This document shows positions 18,525-28,004 of a stretch of 64,000 nt of DNA, one piece after another. The position numbers and the translations under genes were made by a program. Under the pieces are notes generated by a model. It was not told the origin of the DNA. It worked only from the letters and a program-made list of their open reading frames with translations, and did no database searches. How positions within the stretch are numbered: position 1 is the first letter of the stretch; every line of letters begins with the position of its first letter. Source of the DNA: Pontibacter ruber. Its GTDB lineage: Bacteria; Bacteroidota; Bacteroidia; Cytophagales; Hymenobacteraceae. The stretch lies in NCBI RefSeq assembly GCF_023630205.1, contig NZ_JALPRR010000002.1, positions 124,001-188,000 on the forward strand, written 5' to 3'.

Positions 18525-19433
18525 ATGTTAAAACAAATCGCCCTGGTTGCAGCCTTTGCCCTGTGCACGGCTGTGCCCGGATTGTCGCAAAAAGCTGTAC
18601 TGGATAAGCAACAACTGCTACGAGATCTTAAAGTGCTCGCTGCCGATTCTATGGGGGGTAGGCTCAGCGGCACGCCCGGCAACAAAATGGCGCAGGAGTA
18701 TATCTCGAAGCGTTTCAGCCAGATCGGATTACAGCCTTACAACAACACTTACAATCAGCATTTCCGGCTGGAGTCGCGGCGGATTGTGGTAGAGCAGGCT
18801 ACCAACCTGGTGGGCTACATTCCGGGAAAATCCGGCAAGACCATTGTTATAACAGCGCACTACGACCATGTAGGCGAACGCGAAGGGCAGATCTATAATG
18901 GCACCGACGATAATGCGTCAGGCGTGGCAGCATTGCTGGCTGCCGCTACTTATTTCAAGAAACACAAGCCAAAGCATACCTTGATCTTTGTTGCCCTTGA
19001 TGGCGAGGAGCTTGGTTTGCAGGGAGCAAATGCTTTCCTTAACAACCTGCCGGTTCCGAAGAAGGACATGTTGCTTAATGTGAACATGGACATGCTGAGC
19101 ATCAACAACAAAGGCGAACTGTACGCCAGCGGCACTTTCCATAACCCGGCCCTGAAGCCTTACCTGGAGCAGGTTGATCCACGCCCGGAAGCAAAATTAC
19201 TGCTCGGGCACGACCGTCCCGAGCAAGGGCAGGACGACTGGACCAAGCAGTCGGACCACTACCAGTTTCATAAGCGCGGCATACCTTATGTATACTTTGG
19301 CGTAGAGGATCACCCGCACTACCATAAACCAACTGACGATTTCAGCAACGTAAATACCGCTTTCTATCCGGACGCAGCCTCGCTGGTGATCGACTTCCTG
19401 AAAGTGGCGGACAAGAAGCTGGGGAAGAAATAA
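18525..19433 (+). CDS. M28 family exported aminopeptidase
   Basis: Zinc peptidase of 302 residues with a signal peptide (MLKQIALVAAFALCTAVPGLSQ). It shows the co-catalytic zinc ligands of the M28 family: HYDHVG, NGTDDNASG (bridging Asp), DGEELGLQGA (catalytic and ligand Glu), NVNMDMLS and the final HxxxDDF (HKPTDDF). The size fits a minimal M28 domain with no protease-associated insert. Acts in the periplasm or outside on peptides released by larger proteases such as the M36 enzyme at 2169. ATG at 18525. Confidence 0.92.
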   Translation: MLKQIALVAAFALCTAVPGLSQKAVLDKQQLLRDLKVLAADSMGGRLSGTPGNKMAQEYISKRFSQIGLQPYNNTYNQHFRLESRRIVVEQATNLVGYIPGKSGKTIVITAHYDHVGEREGQIYNGTDDNASGVAALLAAATYFKKHKPKHTLIFVALDGEELGLQGANAFLNNLPVPKKDMLLNVNMDMLSINNKGELYASGTFHNPALKPYLEQVDPRPEAKLLLGHDRPEQGQDDWTKQSDHYQFHKRGIPYVYFGVEDHPHYHKPTDDFSNVNTAFYPDAASLVIDFLKVADKKLGKK

Positions 19434-20136
19434 GGTAAAGTATAGTTGCTCTTGTCCAACAGCCAAACTCCCCTCCTTGTCTAAGGAGGGGAGTTTGGCT
19501 GTTGCTATACTTGGAAGTATGAATTTCATCGAGCAAGTATAAACACACCCCTACCCCTCTCAAGAGGGGAATCCTTCAATAGCCATAGTTGAAGTATAAG
19601 CTTTATAGCTGCAGGTATAGCACGGACAGGTCGCGACCTGTCCCTACAATAGGTTAAAGTTGCATAGCAGCTCACGAAGCAGAGTCATTTCCAGTCCTTG
19701 GGTTGAGCTTCTTTGATTTGTTGCGGTGCTGAGCTTGCTCAGCAGCCCGCAGCGTAAGCGAGGAGCAGCTTCAAATCAACAGCGCGATACCCCAGACGAG
19801 GCCCCGCGGCCCTGAGCGCACCAAAGTATAAAATGAAACAATAGGTGAGTTAGACTGAGGAAGGCAAGTAGCTACGAAGCAAAGGCTTGTTAGCTACAAG
19901 TACAAACCTCAGCTATAAGTATAGATTCCATACTACATTCTAAGTATAAATTTTGTTTATACTTTGTATTATCTCTATATAATGATGTAATTATTGTAAA
20001 AGCTTCATCCTTTTCGTATACTGGTCGTAGAAGCTAAATGAGTCACAAGGCTTCGTTATACTTGTCTCTGTTGTGCCGCACCAGGCAATCACTTCGACCA
20101 ATAACCGTACTTGAAACACCTTACCCTACGCGGGAT
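19434..20136. repeat. Intergenic repeat patch: palindromes, hairpins and AAGTATA cluster
   Basis: Gene-free stretch of 703 bases. It holds: a 22-bp hairpin (19457-19478 with 19483-19504) flanked by AAGTATAG and CTATACTT; a 7-bp CCCCTCT/AGAGGGG hairpin (19554-19569); a 20-bp perfect palindrome (19624-19643); a TTGATTTG/CAAATCAA inverted repeat (19713-19720, 19772-19779) with a GCTGAGC hairpin inside (19728-19743); and an AAGTATAAA/TTTATACTT inverted repeat (19942-19950, 19956-19964). No transposase fragment was found. Looks like several REP/MITE-type elements in one place. Confidence 0.65.
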
Positions 20137-20895
20137 ATGAACAGGAGCTCTTACCTTTTTATACTTTTCTTTCTGATTTCATCGCTGGCTGCTTTCCGGG
20201 CCGAAGCACAGAAACGTTTCCTGGGGATTGACCCGCGAAGCAAGGTGCCGGAGCGAGGCATTGTCATTCAGCTGACAACCGGCCTGGCCGCTGTTAAAAG
20301 CGACATCTGTGGCAGTATACCCTGCAACGACATCGGGCTGAATATCGGGGTAGGGGCCATGTATAAATTTACCCCCATGGTAGCGGCAAGTATAGAACTA
20401 CAGCGCCTTAAACTGGGTGCCGAAGAAAAAACGCCTACAAAAGACCTGGCTTTCCGCTCAGAGGTACTGGAGCTGTCTACAACGTTTGTTGTGAACCTGC
20501 TCGACAGCTACAGTGGCTCCAACCTTTACCGCTCTTCGCGCAAGCGCTTTATCGTACCTTATGCTAAGGCGGGTATAGGTGCCGTGTACTACAAGCCTAC
20601 GTCGTATCCTGCCTCACAGGGCAGCCTGGACGATTCTCAGACCACCTACGATCCGGAACGCAATTACCCTGCTGTTGCCGCTGTTATACCGTTTGGGGGC
20701 GGCATGCGCTTCCGCCTCAACGACCAGTTCAGCGTTGCCCCGGAAATACTGTATCATATTACCACAACCGACTACCTGGATAACATAGGGCCACGGCTGG
20801 GCAATGCGTCTAACAAAGATCATTATCTCACCGCTACTGTGAAGCTGCTCTATACGCCTTCCATCAAAAGCAGCATCTTCTCAAAGAAAAAATAA
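20137..20895 (+). CDS. Predicted outer-membrane beta-barrel protein
   Basis: Protein of 252 residues, not assigned to a named family. Signal peptide MNRSSYLFILFFLISSLAAFRAEA; then amphipathic strands with GLAAVKSDICG, IGLNIGVGAMYKFTPMVAASIEL, and a closing YLTATVKLLYTP strand, as in porin-like barrels. Two Cys in the motif CGSIPC may form a disulphide. The ATG at 20137 is used; an in-frame ATG at 20038 would place 33 non-signal residues in front. Single gene after the repeat patch. Confidence 0.7.
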   Translation: MNRSSYLFILFFLISSLAAFRAEAQKRFLGIDPRSKVPERGIVIQLTTGLAAVKSDICGSIPCNDIGLNIGVGAMYKFTPMVAASIELQRLKLGAEEKTPTKDLAFRSEVLELSTTFVVNLLDSYSGSNLYRSSRKRFIVPYAKAGIGAVYYKPTSYPASQGSLDDSQTTYDPERNYPAVAAVIPFGGGMRFRLNDQFSVAPEILYHITTTDYLDNIGPRLGNASNKDHYLTATVKLLYTPSIKSSIFSKKK

Positions 20896-21022
20896 CGCCT
20901 GATCACTTAGGCCGGCAGCATTCTTTTAACTCCTACCTGTACTTCCCGTAGAGAAAACGTCGGAGCAGTGGCAATTGCGTTGCTACAAAGCCGATTTTAC
21001 TATCACTAACCAACCTACAACT

Positions 21023-22045
21023 ATGGAAGCACAGCAAAAAAAGAATTTATGGTGGTTGGCCGCAGGAGCCGGAGCGTTGCTCGCCGCCAGGGCCATCGGT
21101 CGAAAACTGAATGCCTACGATTTCAGGAACAAAGTAGTGCTGATCACGGGCGGCGCAAGAGGGCTGGGGCTGGTTATGGCCCGGCAGTTGGCCGAAGAAG
21201 GTGCCCGCCTGGTGCTGTGTTCCCGCGACAGAACGCAGCTCGAAAATGCACGCATGGAGTTAGCCGGAAGCGGAGCCGATGTGCTGGTCGTAGAGTGCGA
21301 CGTTACGGACCAGGACCAGGTAAACGGGATGATTGACGATGTACAGAACAACTTCGGACCGATCGATGTGCTGATCAACAACGCAGGCATCATCAGTGCA
21401 GGACCTGTGACTGAGATGACCGTACAGGAGTTTGACGAAGCAATGAAGGTGCACTTCTGGGGACCTTTGTATACAACGCTGGCAGTACTGCCTGCCATGC
21501 GGGCGCGTGGCGGAGGGCGCATTCTGAACATTTCTTCGATAGGCGGAAAGCTGGGAGTGCCGCACCTGGTACCCTACAGCGCCAGCAAGTTTGCGCTCAG
21601 AGGTTTTTCCGAAGCACTTCGTGCCGAACTGAAGAAATACAACATTATTGTTACCACAGCTACGCCAGGCCTGATGCAAACCGGCAGCCCCCGCCATGCT
21701 ACTGTTAAAGGGCAGCACAAGAAAGAGTACGCCCTGTTTAAACTAATGGACTCAAGCCCGCTTACGTCTATCACGGCAGAACAATCGGCGCGCGAAATAC
21801 TGGACGCCTGCCGCCACGGCGATGCCGAAGTGACCACCTCATTACCTGCTAAGTTCGGCTCCTTGCTACACAGCCTGACGCCGGAACTGACAACCGAGTT
21901 CTTTGCTTTGATAAACAGGCTGCTTCCTGGTGAAGGTGGAATTGGAAAAGGCAGGGCCAAAGGCTATGAGAGCGAAACGCCACTTTCCCAATCGGGGTGG
22001 ACAGAGCGTACCCGGAAAGCAGAAATTCGAAACAACGAACTATAA
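21023..22045 (+). CDS. SDR family oxidoreductase with N-terminal membrane anchor
   Basis: Classical short-chain dehydrogenase of 340 residues. Residues 8-25 (LWWLAAGAGALLAARAIG) form a short hydrophobic anchor. NAD(P)-binding TGGARGLG near 45, NNAG near 123, catalytic Ser (NISSIG), Tyr185 and Lys189 in YSASK. Longer than the usual 250 residues because of the N-terminal anchor and a C-terminal extension of about 60 residues. ATG at 21023 selected. The substrate is unknown; lipid or sterol-like is possible because of the anchor. The Nudix gene follows by 59 bases and may be co-transcribed. Confidence 0.88.
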   Translation: MEAQQKKNLWWLAAGAGALLAARAIGRKLNAYDFRNKVVLITGGARGLGLVMARQLAEEGARLVLCSRDRTQLENARMELAGSGADVLVVECDVTDQDQVNGMIDDVQNNFGPIDVLINNAGIISAGPVTEMTVQEFDEAMKVHFWGPLYTTLAVLPAMRARGGGRILNISSIGGKLGVPHLVPYSASKFALRGFSEALRAELKKYNIIVTTATPGLMQTGSPRHATVKGQHKKEYALFKLMDSSPLTSITAEQSAREILDACRHGDAEVTTSLPAKFGSLLHSLTPELTTEFFALINRLLPGEGGIGKGRAKGYESETPLSQSGWTERTRKAEIRNNEL

Positions 22046-22104
22046 ACCTGATTATACTTTCTATCTTGCCACAAGAGAAAAGTGGCAGCTATACATTTCC
22101 CTTT

Positions 22105-22641
22105 ATGAAGATAAAGAACAGAGAAAAAGCCTACGACGGCTATTTTAAAATATACAAATTAACCGTAGAACAGCACGGCCATACATTTGTGCGGGAGCAG
22201 TTTGACCGCGGCGATGCAGTGGCTGCCCTGGTATTTGATACGGAGCAGGGGAAGTACATACTTACCCGTCAGCAGCGCATCGGGCCGGAGTCGGAACTGG
22301 TGGAAGTGGTAGCCGGCATGGTAGACGAAGGGGAAGAGCCGGAAACAAGTATAAAACGTGAGATAGAGGAGGAGATCGGCTACCACGTGAATCACTTGGA
22401 GCACCTGCATACCTTTTACTCTTCGCCCGGAGGCTGCACGGAGCGCGTGTTTTTATATTATGCTGAAGTATCGGAGCAGCACGCCGATGGTGGCGGCAAA
22501 AAGGACGAGCACGAGCACATCGAGGTGGTGGCTCTTACCCCACAGGAGCTTGATAAGCTCGTTACGCCGGATGCCAAAACCATCATTGCCCAGCAATGGG
22601 TTCGCCTGCACCGCAAAAAGAAGTCAGAAGGTATCCATTAA
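22105..22641 (+). CDS. Nudix hydrolase (ADP-ribose / nucleoside-diphosphate sugar type)
   Basis: Cytoplasmic pyrophosphatase of 178 residues. Nudix box G(x5)E(x7)REIEEEIG is complete (GMVDEGEEPETSIKREIEEE, residues 71-90), so the metal-binding Glu residues are present. The SPGGCTERVFLYYA stretch after it resembles ADP-ribose and GDP-mannose pyrophosphatases (NudF/NudK). ATG at 22105; there is no better upstream start. It ends before a bidirectional terminator. Exact substrate cannot be read from sequence. Confidence 0.9.
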   Translation: MKIKNREKAYDGYFKIYKLTVEQHGHTFVREQFDRGDAVAALVFDTEQGKYILTRQQRIGPESELVEVVAGMVDEGEEPETSIKREIEEEIGYHVNHLEHLHTFYSSPGGCTERVFLYYAEVSEQHADGGGKKDEHEHIEVVALTPQELDKLVTPDAKTIIAQQWVRLHRKKKSEGIH

Positions 22642-22659
22642 CGACACCTGAAATGCAAT

Positions 22660-22702
22660 AACACAACAAAAGCTGGCCCTACAAGTCAGCTTTTGTTGTG
22701 TT
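22660..22702. terminator. Bidirectional terminator between convergent genes
   Basis: 16-bp perfect stem (22660-22675 with 22687-22702), 11-base loop, A-rich and T-rich arms; serves the Nudix gene (+) and the lipoprotein at 22725 (-). Confidence 0.82.
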
Positions 22703-22724
22703 AGGTCTTAGGAGTGAATACCTG

Positions 22725-23441
22725 CTATTTCCGCAGATCGCGCATCAGGCTTCCGGCATCGGCTGAGCCCTCCAGGGTCAGGTATTCTGCCTGCAATGAC
22801 CTGATCTTCAGGTTATCTCCGCTTGCAATCTGGCCTTCAATTTCGCCTCTGCGCTGGTTTAGCTGTCCGTACACATAGTCAACGTAGTCCCAATCGCTCT
22901 GGGTCCATTTCTGGCGCTTTGCCCGCACCACACCCATAAAGGTAAGGTAAGCCTCGCGTATGTTCTGTGGCGAAATCTTGTTTATATCTTTGTATTCCCG
23001 CAGCAGTTGTTCCTGCCACTGGGTTAGCTTCGCTTTGTCGAGCGGCGTTTGCTGGCGGCGCTCCTGGCGCTCTTCCCATCGCTGGTAGCGGGATTTCAGT
23101 TGGTTGTATTCTTCTTTCGATTCTGCTGAAAGGCTGTCAATGTCCTCGTCGAGTTCGGCAGTGCGCTGTCTGAATTTCTCTTTTACCTCCGGCCAGTCTC
23201 TGCGTATGGCTGTGTCGGCACTGCCTGATTTTTCGTTCATCCAGCCCCGCAGTTCCTCCAGCCTGTCCTCGGCGGTTTTGCCTGTCCTGACTACGCGCGC
23301 GGTATCTTCGCGCTCGGCTGTATCCACGGTAATTTCTTCTGTGTCTTCCACGGTTCGGTTGCGCTCGCAGCTCAGCAATGCCAGGCAAAGGCAGAGTGCA
23401 GCTGCATACCGCATGGCATTATGAATAGGGTTTATTTTCAT
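22725..23441 (-). CDS. Hypothetical helical lipoprotein
   Basis: 238 residues; lipoprotein signal ending LCLCLALLSC (Cys25). The mature protein is highly charged and mostly helical: a Thr/Asp/Glu-rich linker (30-55), then long Lys/Arg/Glu/Gln helices (LEELRGWMNEK, FRQRTAELDEDIDSLSAESKEEYNQL, RWEERQERRQQTP) and a C-terminal block ending SLMRDLRK. No catalytic motif. Probably a periplasmic coiled-coil protein. ATG at 23441. Downstream of the GH3 gene on the same strand, 71 bases away, so co-transcription is possible. Confidence 0.72.
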   Translation of the reverse strand: MKINPIHNAMRYAAALCLCLALLSCERNRTVEDTEEITVDTAEREDTARVVRTGKTAEDRLEELRGWMNEKSGSADTAIRRDWPEVKEKFRQRTAELDEDIDSLSAESKEEYNQLKSRYQRWEERQERRQQTPLDKAKLTQWQEQLLREYKDINKISPQNIREAYLTFMGVVRAKRQKWTQSDWDYVDYVYGQLNQRRGEIEGQIASGDNLKIRSLQAEYLTLEGSADAGSLMRDLRK

Positions 23442-23512
23442 GGTTTTATTTTGGTTAAGGCTGATTTAGCGCCTGTTGGTCATACTTACGAAAACAGGCT
23501 GTTCAGGATACT

Positions 23513-25354
23513 TCAGAGTCCGGCAAGCAACGGTTTATCCTTGCTGATGCCGTCGCCATAGCGGAAATGTTTGTTAACCGTAACCGGTAGGATGCCCCGG
23601 GCCGGCAACCTTCCGAAAAGTAGCTGCGCAGCGGCACGCTGTGCCTGGGCTTGTGGCTGGTAGGCAAGCAACAGGCCCCGTGCTTTGTGTATGCCCTCGA
23701 ACTGCGCTAAGGTATAAGCATTATCGAAAAAGGTGATAATGGACTTGTCGGAGGAGGCCAGTTCCCGCACAAATTCGGTAGCTTCCTCGGAGTAGCCAAG
23801 TTTGTTGCTGGGGTTTATACTTGGTCCGTACATACTTACCAGCACAATGTCAAAGCGCCTAAGCTGGCGTTTCAGCTTTCGTACCTCCTTCTCGTCTGCT
23901 TTCCTCGAGAGCACAAAATCCGTAGTATGGCGGGCATATTTTTTCACTTCCCGCTGAAAAATGGTTGGCTGTCTTGCCCCGATGGAAACTGTTGCTATTC
24001 TGTCCTTTCTTCTCTGGCGCACCGGTACTACCCGGTGGCGGTTCCGGAGCAAGGTTAACGCTGCTTCTGCAAGTGCCTGGTTGGTGCTGTCGGCCACCGC
24101 AGGGTTCAGGTCCTGGTAAAGGTTGTGCAGCTCTATCGGTTTATACTTATCCAGCCCAACCCATTGCTTTGCTGCCAGCATGCGTTTGCATCGGCGGTCT
24201 ATGTCTGCCTGTTTGAGCTCGCCGCGGGCAATGGCCTCTTTAATGGCCTGTATGGCTTTGGGCACGCTGTTCATGCGTTCCAGCACGTCGTTACCCGCCA
24301 TCAGGGCACGTGCTTCGGCTTCGCCCGGCGGAAAGTATTTGGTCACACCCTTCATCACCATGGCATCCGTAAAGATCAGCCCTTTGAAGTTAAGCTGCTG
24401 TTTCAGTAGTCCACTCACGATAGGCTTGGACAAAGTGGAGGGCAGGTTTTGTGTGGCATCGAGGTGCGGAATGTGCATGTGTGCCACCATGATGCCACCT
24501 ACTCCGTGTTCAACCAGCTCTTTGAACGGGTACAGTTCCAGCGAATCGAGGCGATGCCGTTTGTGGTTGATGACCGGCAGGTCGTAATGCGAGTCGATGT
24601 CGGTGTCGCCATGGCCAGGGAAATGCTTGGCAGTGGCAATGATGCCGTGTGATTGCATGCCCCGCATGTAAGCCAGGCACTTGGCCGTAACATCCAGCCG
24701 GTTCTCGCCAAAAGCGCGGTAGCCAATAATGGGGTTGGCAGAGTTGTTGTTGATGTCGGCAACCGGAGCAAAGTTAACGTGCATGCCCAGGCGTTTGAAT
24801 TCTTCGGCCACCTCTTCGCCCATGCGGTAGATGAGCCCGTTATCTTCAATAGCTCCCAGCATCTGCTGGAAGGGGTATTGTACTGTACTATCCAGGCGCA
24901 TGCCGACGCCGGTTTCTGCATCCATCGAGATCAGCAGGGGCACTTTGGACGCAGCCTGGTAGCGGTTGGTAAGCTTTGCCTGGCGCACGGGTCCGCCCTG
25001 GAAAAAGATGATCCCTCCGATCTTATACTTCTGGATCAGGCGCATCACGTCGGCTTCATACTTTGGCCCCTTGTTCGAGAAAGCCTCTACTATCATGAGC
25101 TGGGCAATGCGCTCATCGGGTGTCAGGGTATTGAAAACAGAGTCTACCCAGGGCGAAGGGTTCTCGAGGGCCTCCACAAAAGACGTGGGGGCTACGTACT
25201 CCGACGGGAAAAAAGCCTGTGTATCCTTGTAGCTCTGACGCTGGGTGTCGGAGCCCTCGCAACCTCCCAAAAGCAATACCAAGAGGAACAGCAAAGGATA
25301 AAGCAGCCTTATGCGGGCTGGCAAAAGAGCAGGACAAGTAGGTTTTGTGCGCAT
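23513..25354 (-). CDS. GH3 beta-N-acetylhexosaminidase-like lipoprotein (NagZ type)
   Basis: Glycoside hydrolase family 3, 613 residues, with a lipoprotein signal (LLLGGC, Cys near 32). The TIM barrel carries the NagZ signature KHFPGHGDTDIDSHYDLP and the nucleophile Asp330 in FTDAM; the His/Asp pair of the KHFPGHGDT loop is the NagZ-type acid/base. A second domain (about 430-600) is a GH3 C-terminal alpha/beta sandwich. Unlike cytoplasmic NagZ this protein is exported, so it may cleave GlcNAc-MurNAc fragments or chitin-like glycans outside the cell. Many Bacteroidota homologues have an additional C-terminal serine beta-lactamase-like domain; that is absent here. ATG at 25354. Confidence 0.9.
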   Translation of the reverse strand: MRTKPTCPALLPARIRLLYPLLFLLVLLLGGCEGSDTQRQSYKDTQAFFPSEYVAPTSFVEALENPSPWVDSVFNTLTPDERIAQLMIVEAFSNKGPKYEADVMRLIQKYKIGGIIFFQGGPVRQAKLTNRYQAASKVPLLISMDAETGVGMRLDSTVQYPFQQMLGAIEDNGLIYRMGEEVAEEFKRLGMHVNFAPVADINNNSANPIIGYRAFGENRLDVTAKCLAYMRGMQSHGIIATAKHFPGHGDTDIDSHYDLPVINHKRHRLDSLELYPFKELVEHGVGGIMVAHMHIPHLDATQNLPSTLSKPIVSGLLKQQLNFKGLIFTDAMVMKGVTKYFPPGEAEARALMAGNDVLERMNSVPKAIQAIKEAIARGELKQADIDRRCKRMLAAKQWVGLDKYKPIELHNLYQDLNPAVADSTNQALAEAALTLLRNRHRVVPVRQRRKDRIATVSIGARQPTIFQREVKKYARHTTDFVLSRKADEKEVRKLKRQLRRFDIVLVSMYGPSINPSNKLGYSEEATEFVRELASSDKSIITFFDNAYTLAQFEGIHKARGLLLAYQPQAQAQRAAAQLLFGRLPARGILPVTVNKHFRYGDGISKDKPLLAGL

Positions 25355-25549
25355 GGTACCATATGGCTGCCCTCTGTTTTACTTACGTTTACGGGTACAG
25401 GTTTTGCATTTGCATAACCTGCTGTCCGGGGCAGCCGGAAAGGTTGATTACGGAAAAACAGCCAAAAAGGTGATTTTTAGGCTGTAGTTTTACCCGAACA
25501 AAGTATATTTAGCAGTAGACGCTGCCACAAACCCTAACAGATATACCCG

Positions 25550-26368
25550 ATGCCACAGCATTTTTCAGGTAACGTATCGCCGGAACTGCAGGAAGAAAAC
25601 AGCCGGTTTGCGCATAGCTTTCTGCCCGGAGCTTTGTTTGTAGCACTGCTGTGGCTCATAAGTTTACTGGAATACCTGACGGATGCAAACCTTTCCTGGC
25701 TGGGCATACTGCCCCGCAACTTTTTCGGATTGATCGGGCTGGTTACGGCGCCGCTCATACACGGTGGCCTGGTGCACCTGCTTTCTAACTCGTTCCCGCT
25801 GGTACTGCTCTCCGGTTTTATACTTTTCATGCACCGGCACATAGCTTTGCGTGTTATTGCCTTCGTGTATTTTTCCAGCGGGATACTGACGTGGTTTATC
25901 GGGAGGCCGGCTTACCATGTAGGCGCGAGCGGAGTAATTTACGGTTTGGCTGGTTTTCTGCTCTTCAATGGCCTGCTGCGCCGCGACCGGGCAGCCATGG
26001 CGGTGTCGCTGGCGATGCTGTTTTTGTATGGAGGTTTGTTCTACGGGCTGTTTCCGGAAGAAGAGCGGATTTCCTGGGAGGGGCACCTGGGAGGCTTGCT
26101 GTCAGGTTTGCTGGCCGCTGTCCTGTTTGTGGAAGATAAAGTTGCAGTACAAAAACCTGCTGACGAGGTACTGGAAGAAATAGCAACCCTTACTGTTTTG
26201 CAGCAACAACACTCGAGCAGCACCATCGGGAAAGATCTGTACAAGTATAAAATCAATTACCGGATCGCGCCTCCGGCAGAAAACCAGAAATTTCAACAAC
26301 GATATGTTCTGAATAAACAAACGGGCATGGTAGAGCCGCCAACCCACGGGTATGGAGTTTCGTCTTGA
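25550..26368 (+). CDS. Rhomboid family intramembrane serine protease
   Basis: Integral membrane protease of 272 residues with six hydrophobic segments from about 25 to 205. Catalytic dyad: Ser127 in GASG and His179 in GHLGG; the L1-type HGGLVHLLSNSFPLVL stretch with its conserved His and Asn is also present. A hydrophilic C-terminal tail of about 65 residues follows the last helix. It cleaves membrane-anchored substrates near their helices; target unknown. ATG at 25550. Gap to the TVP38 gene is 24 bases, likely the same transcript. Confidence 0.93.
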   Translation: MPQHFSGNVSPELQEENSRFAHSFLPGALFVALLWLISLLEYLTDANLSWLGILPRNFFGLIGLVTAPLIHGGLVHLLSNSFPLVLLSGFILFMHRHIALRVIAFVYFSSGILTWFIGRPAYHVGASGVIYGLAGFLLFNGLLRRDRAAMAVSLAMLFLYGGLFYGLFPEEERISWEGHLGGLLSGLLAAVLFVEDKVAVQKPADEVLEEIATLTVLQQQHSSSTIGKDLYKYKINYRIAPPAENQKFQQRYVLNKQTGMVEPPTHGYGVSS

Positions 26369-26392
26369 GTAGGTGCACGTAAGCAGAATAGC

Positions 26393-27124
26393 ATGAACTA
26401 CGAACAGCAGGAGCTGAATAAAACCCAGATCAGGCAAAGCAGATTCCCCCTGATAATCACCTGCATTATCTTGGGCATACTTGTCGGGTTATACTTTATA
26501 CTTCCCGGTTTTCAGGAAGGAGTTAAAACCGGCTGGGAGGTACTGAGCAGTGGCGAAGAAAAACGCATATCGGAATGGGTGAGCCAGTTTGGCTTCTGGG
26601 GTCCGTTGTTTATTGTACTGGCCATGGTTGCCCAGATGTTCCTGCTCGTAGTTAATGTGGTTGCCCTGATGCTGGTTGCCATCATTGCCTATGGGCCTGT
26701 GTGGGGCTCGGTTATAGCGGTGGTGGCCGTGCTGGTAGCCTCTACGGTTGGCTACCTGATCGGCCGCAGCATCGGGGAGGCGGGCATCAGCAAGCTGATC
26801 GGGGAGAAGGCGCAGCGAAAGGTAACCGGTTTTGTTGATGACTATGGCATCTGGGCTATCATCATCGCCCGTGTTTCTCCGCTGCTCTCCAACGATGCGG
26901 TTAGCTTTGTAGCTGGCCTTACCGGCATGGGTTTTATAAAATTCATGACAGCCACCTTCGCCGGAATCGTACCGCTTACCATCCTGCTGGCATGGCTCGG
27001 AGAGAGCAACGATCGCCTTAAGAACGGGCTGCTTTGGGTAGGCATCATTAGTCTTGTGGTCTTAATTGGCTACGTACTTTTCGACAAGTACCGGAACAAA
27101 AACCAGACTGGCCGGAACTTATGA
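26393..27124 (+). CDS. TVP38/TMEM64 (DedA-like) membrane protein
   Basis: Polytopic inner-membrane protein of 243 residues. The VTT/SNARE-associated domain (about 75-200) has its two re-entrant glycine-rich segments: FLLVVNVVALMLVAIIAYGPVWG followed by VGYLIGRSIG, and the conserved FVDDYGIWAIIIARVSPLLSNDAVSFVAG motif. Members act as lipid scramblases or small-molecule permeases. Likely operon with the rhomboid gene in front. ATG at 26393. Confidence 0.92.
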   Translation: MNYEQQELNKTQIRQSRFPLIITCIILGILVGLYFILPGFQEGVKTGWEVLSSGEEKRISEWVSQFGFWGPLFIVLAMVAQMFLLVVNVVALMLVAIIAYGPVWGSVIAVVAVLVASTVGYLIGRSIGEAGISKLIGEKAQRKVTGFVDDYGIWAIIIARVSPLLSNDAVSFVAGLTGMGFIKFMTATFAGIVPLTILLAWLGESNDRLKNGLLWVGIISLVVLIGYVLFDKYRNKNQTGRNL

Positions 27125-27436
27125 TCAACCTTCCCTTACCGCATCAAAGCTTCCCCGTCAGCAAGTATTTTCCGCCTACTTTTTTGTTTGGAAAGGCTGT
27201 TTTCCTCCCTTTTTCAGGACAGGAACAGGAGGCTGTTATTTATACTTAAATTGCTCATTGGGCAGCCCTTAAACAAGCACTAAAAAGGTGTGTTATTAGT
27301 AAAATTATAATGCAGATAAAATAAGTTAAAAATTAGGAATTTAAAGCGTTAGCCAAACATCGCAAAACCATTCTGTAAGTCCATCGTTTAAGCGGTTTAT
27401 TGTTTTTAAAATGATGTTCAACGAAATGGATCGCTT
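27125..27436. other. AT-rich intergenic region
   Basis: 312 bases between the TVP38 gene and the 3D-domain gene. No hairpin, RNA or ORF of interest seen. Confidence 0.4.
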
Positions 27437-27940
27437 ATGTTTAGGGTAAAATTACTAGCAGCAGTATTCTCCATTTTTGTAGCGCTCGGAGAAGAATTCT
27501 CCCTCTTCGGAAAGGATATTTCAGAGCCCGAGAATGTAAAGGCCAAGCCGCTCGACTGGCCTCCGACACCTAAGACCTACACACCCGAAATTGACCCTCT
27601 TCCCGAGACTTTTACCGTTTCCGCTTCCGTATACTTCCCCGAGCCCGGCCAGACAGATTCCACCCCTTTTATTACTGCCGATGGCTCACGCATCAATCCT
27701 AAAAGCCCTGGTAAACACCGTTGGATCGCTATCTCCCGAGACCTGCATACCCGTTGGGGCGGAGACCTGGAGTTTGGCGATTCGCTCTGGGTCTCCGGTA
27801 TTTCAGATGACCTGGACGGGCTTTACATTGTCCGTGATACCATGAACCGCCGCATCCGTAACCAGATCGACATTCTGGTAGGGCGCCACGAGAAGGTAAT
27901 GGGCTTCTGGAACGACGTACAGATCGCCAGATTAGATTGA
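27437..27940 (+). CDS. 3D-domain protein (RlpA/MltA-related cell-wall hydrolase-like)
   Basis: Protein of 167 residues, with an N-terminal hydrophobic segment (MFRVKLLAAVFSIFVALG) that may be a signal. The C-terminal 90 residues form a 3D domain of the double-psi beta-barrel type: TADGSRI, HRWIAISRDLHTR, FGDSLWVSG, and DGLYIVRDTMNRRIRNQIDILVG with the conserved Asp residues. The 3D domain occurs in lytic transglycosylases and spore-germination proteins that cut peptidoglycan. Catalytic activity not proven. ATG at 27437. The next gene starts 64 bases downstream. Confidence 0.8.
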   Translation: MFRVKLLAAVFSIFVALGEEFSLFGKDISEPENVKAKPLDWPPTPKTYTPEIDPLPETFTVSASVYFPEPGQTDSTPFITADGSRINPKSPGKHRWIAISRDLHTRWGGDLEFGDSLWVSGISDDLDGLYIVRDTMNRRIRNQIDILVGRHEKVMGFWNDVQIARLD

Positions 27941-28004
27941 CCTGCATCTTTCCGCGTGAACGAATCGGACCGGGTTGCGTACCAAAGCTGCAAACGCCTG
28001 AGGT

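Noticed and set aside
19624..19643. Palindrome as an IS terminal repeat or attachment site
   Set aside because: No transposase or integrase gene, no second matching arm in the window.
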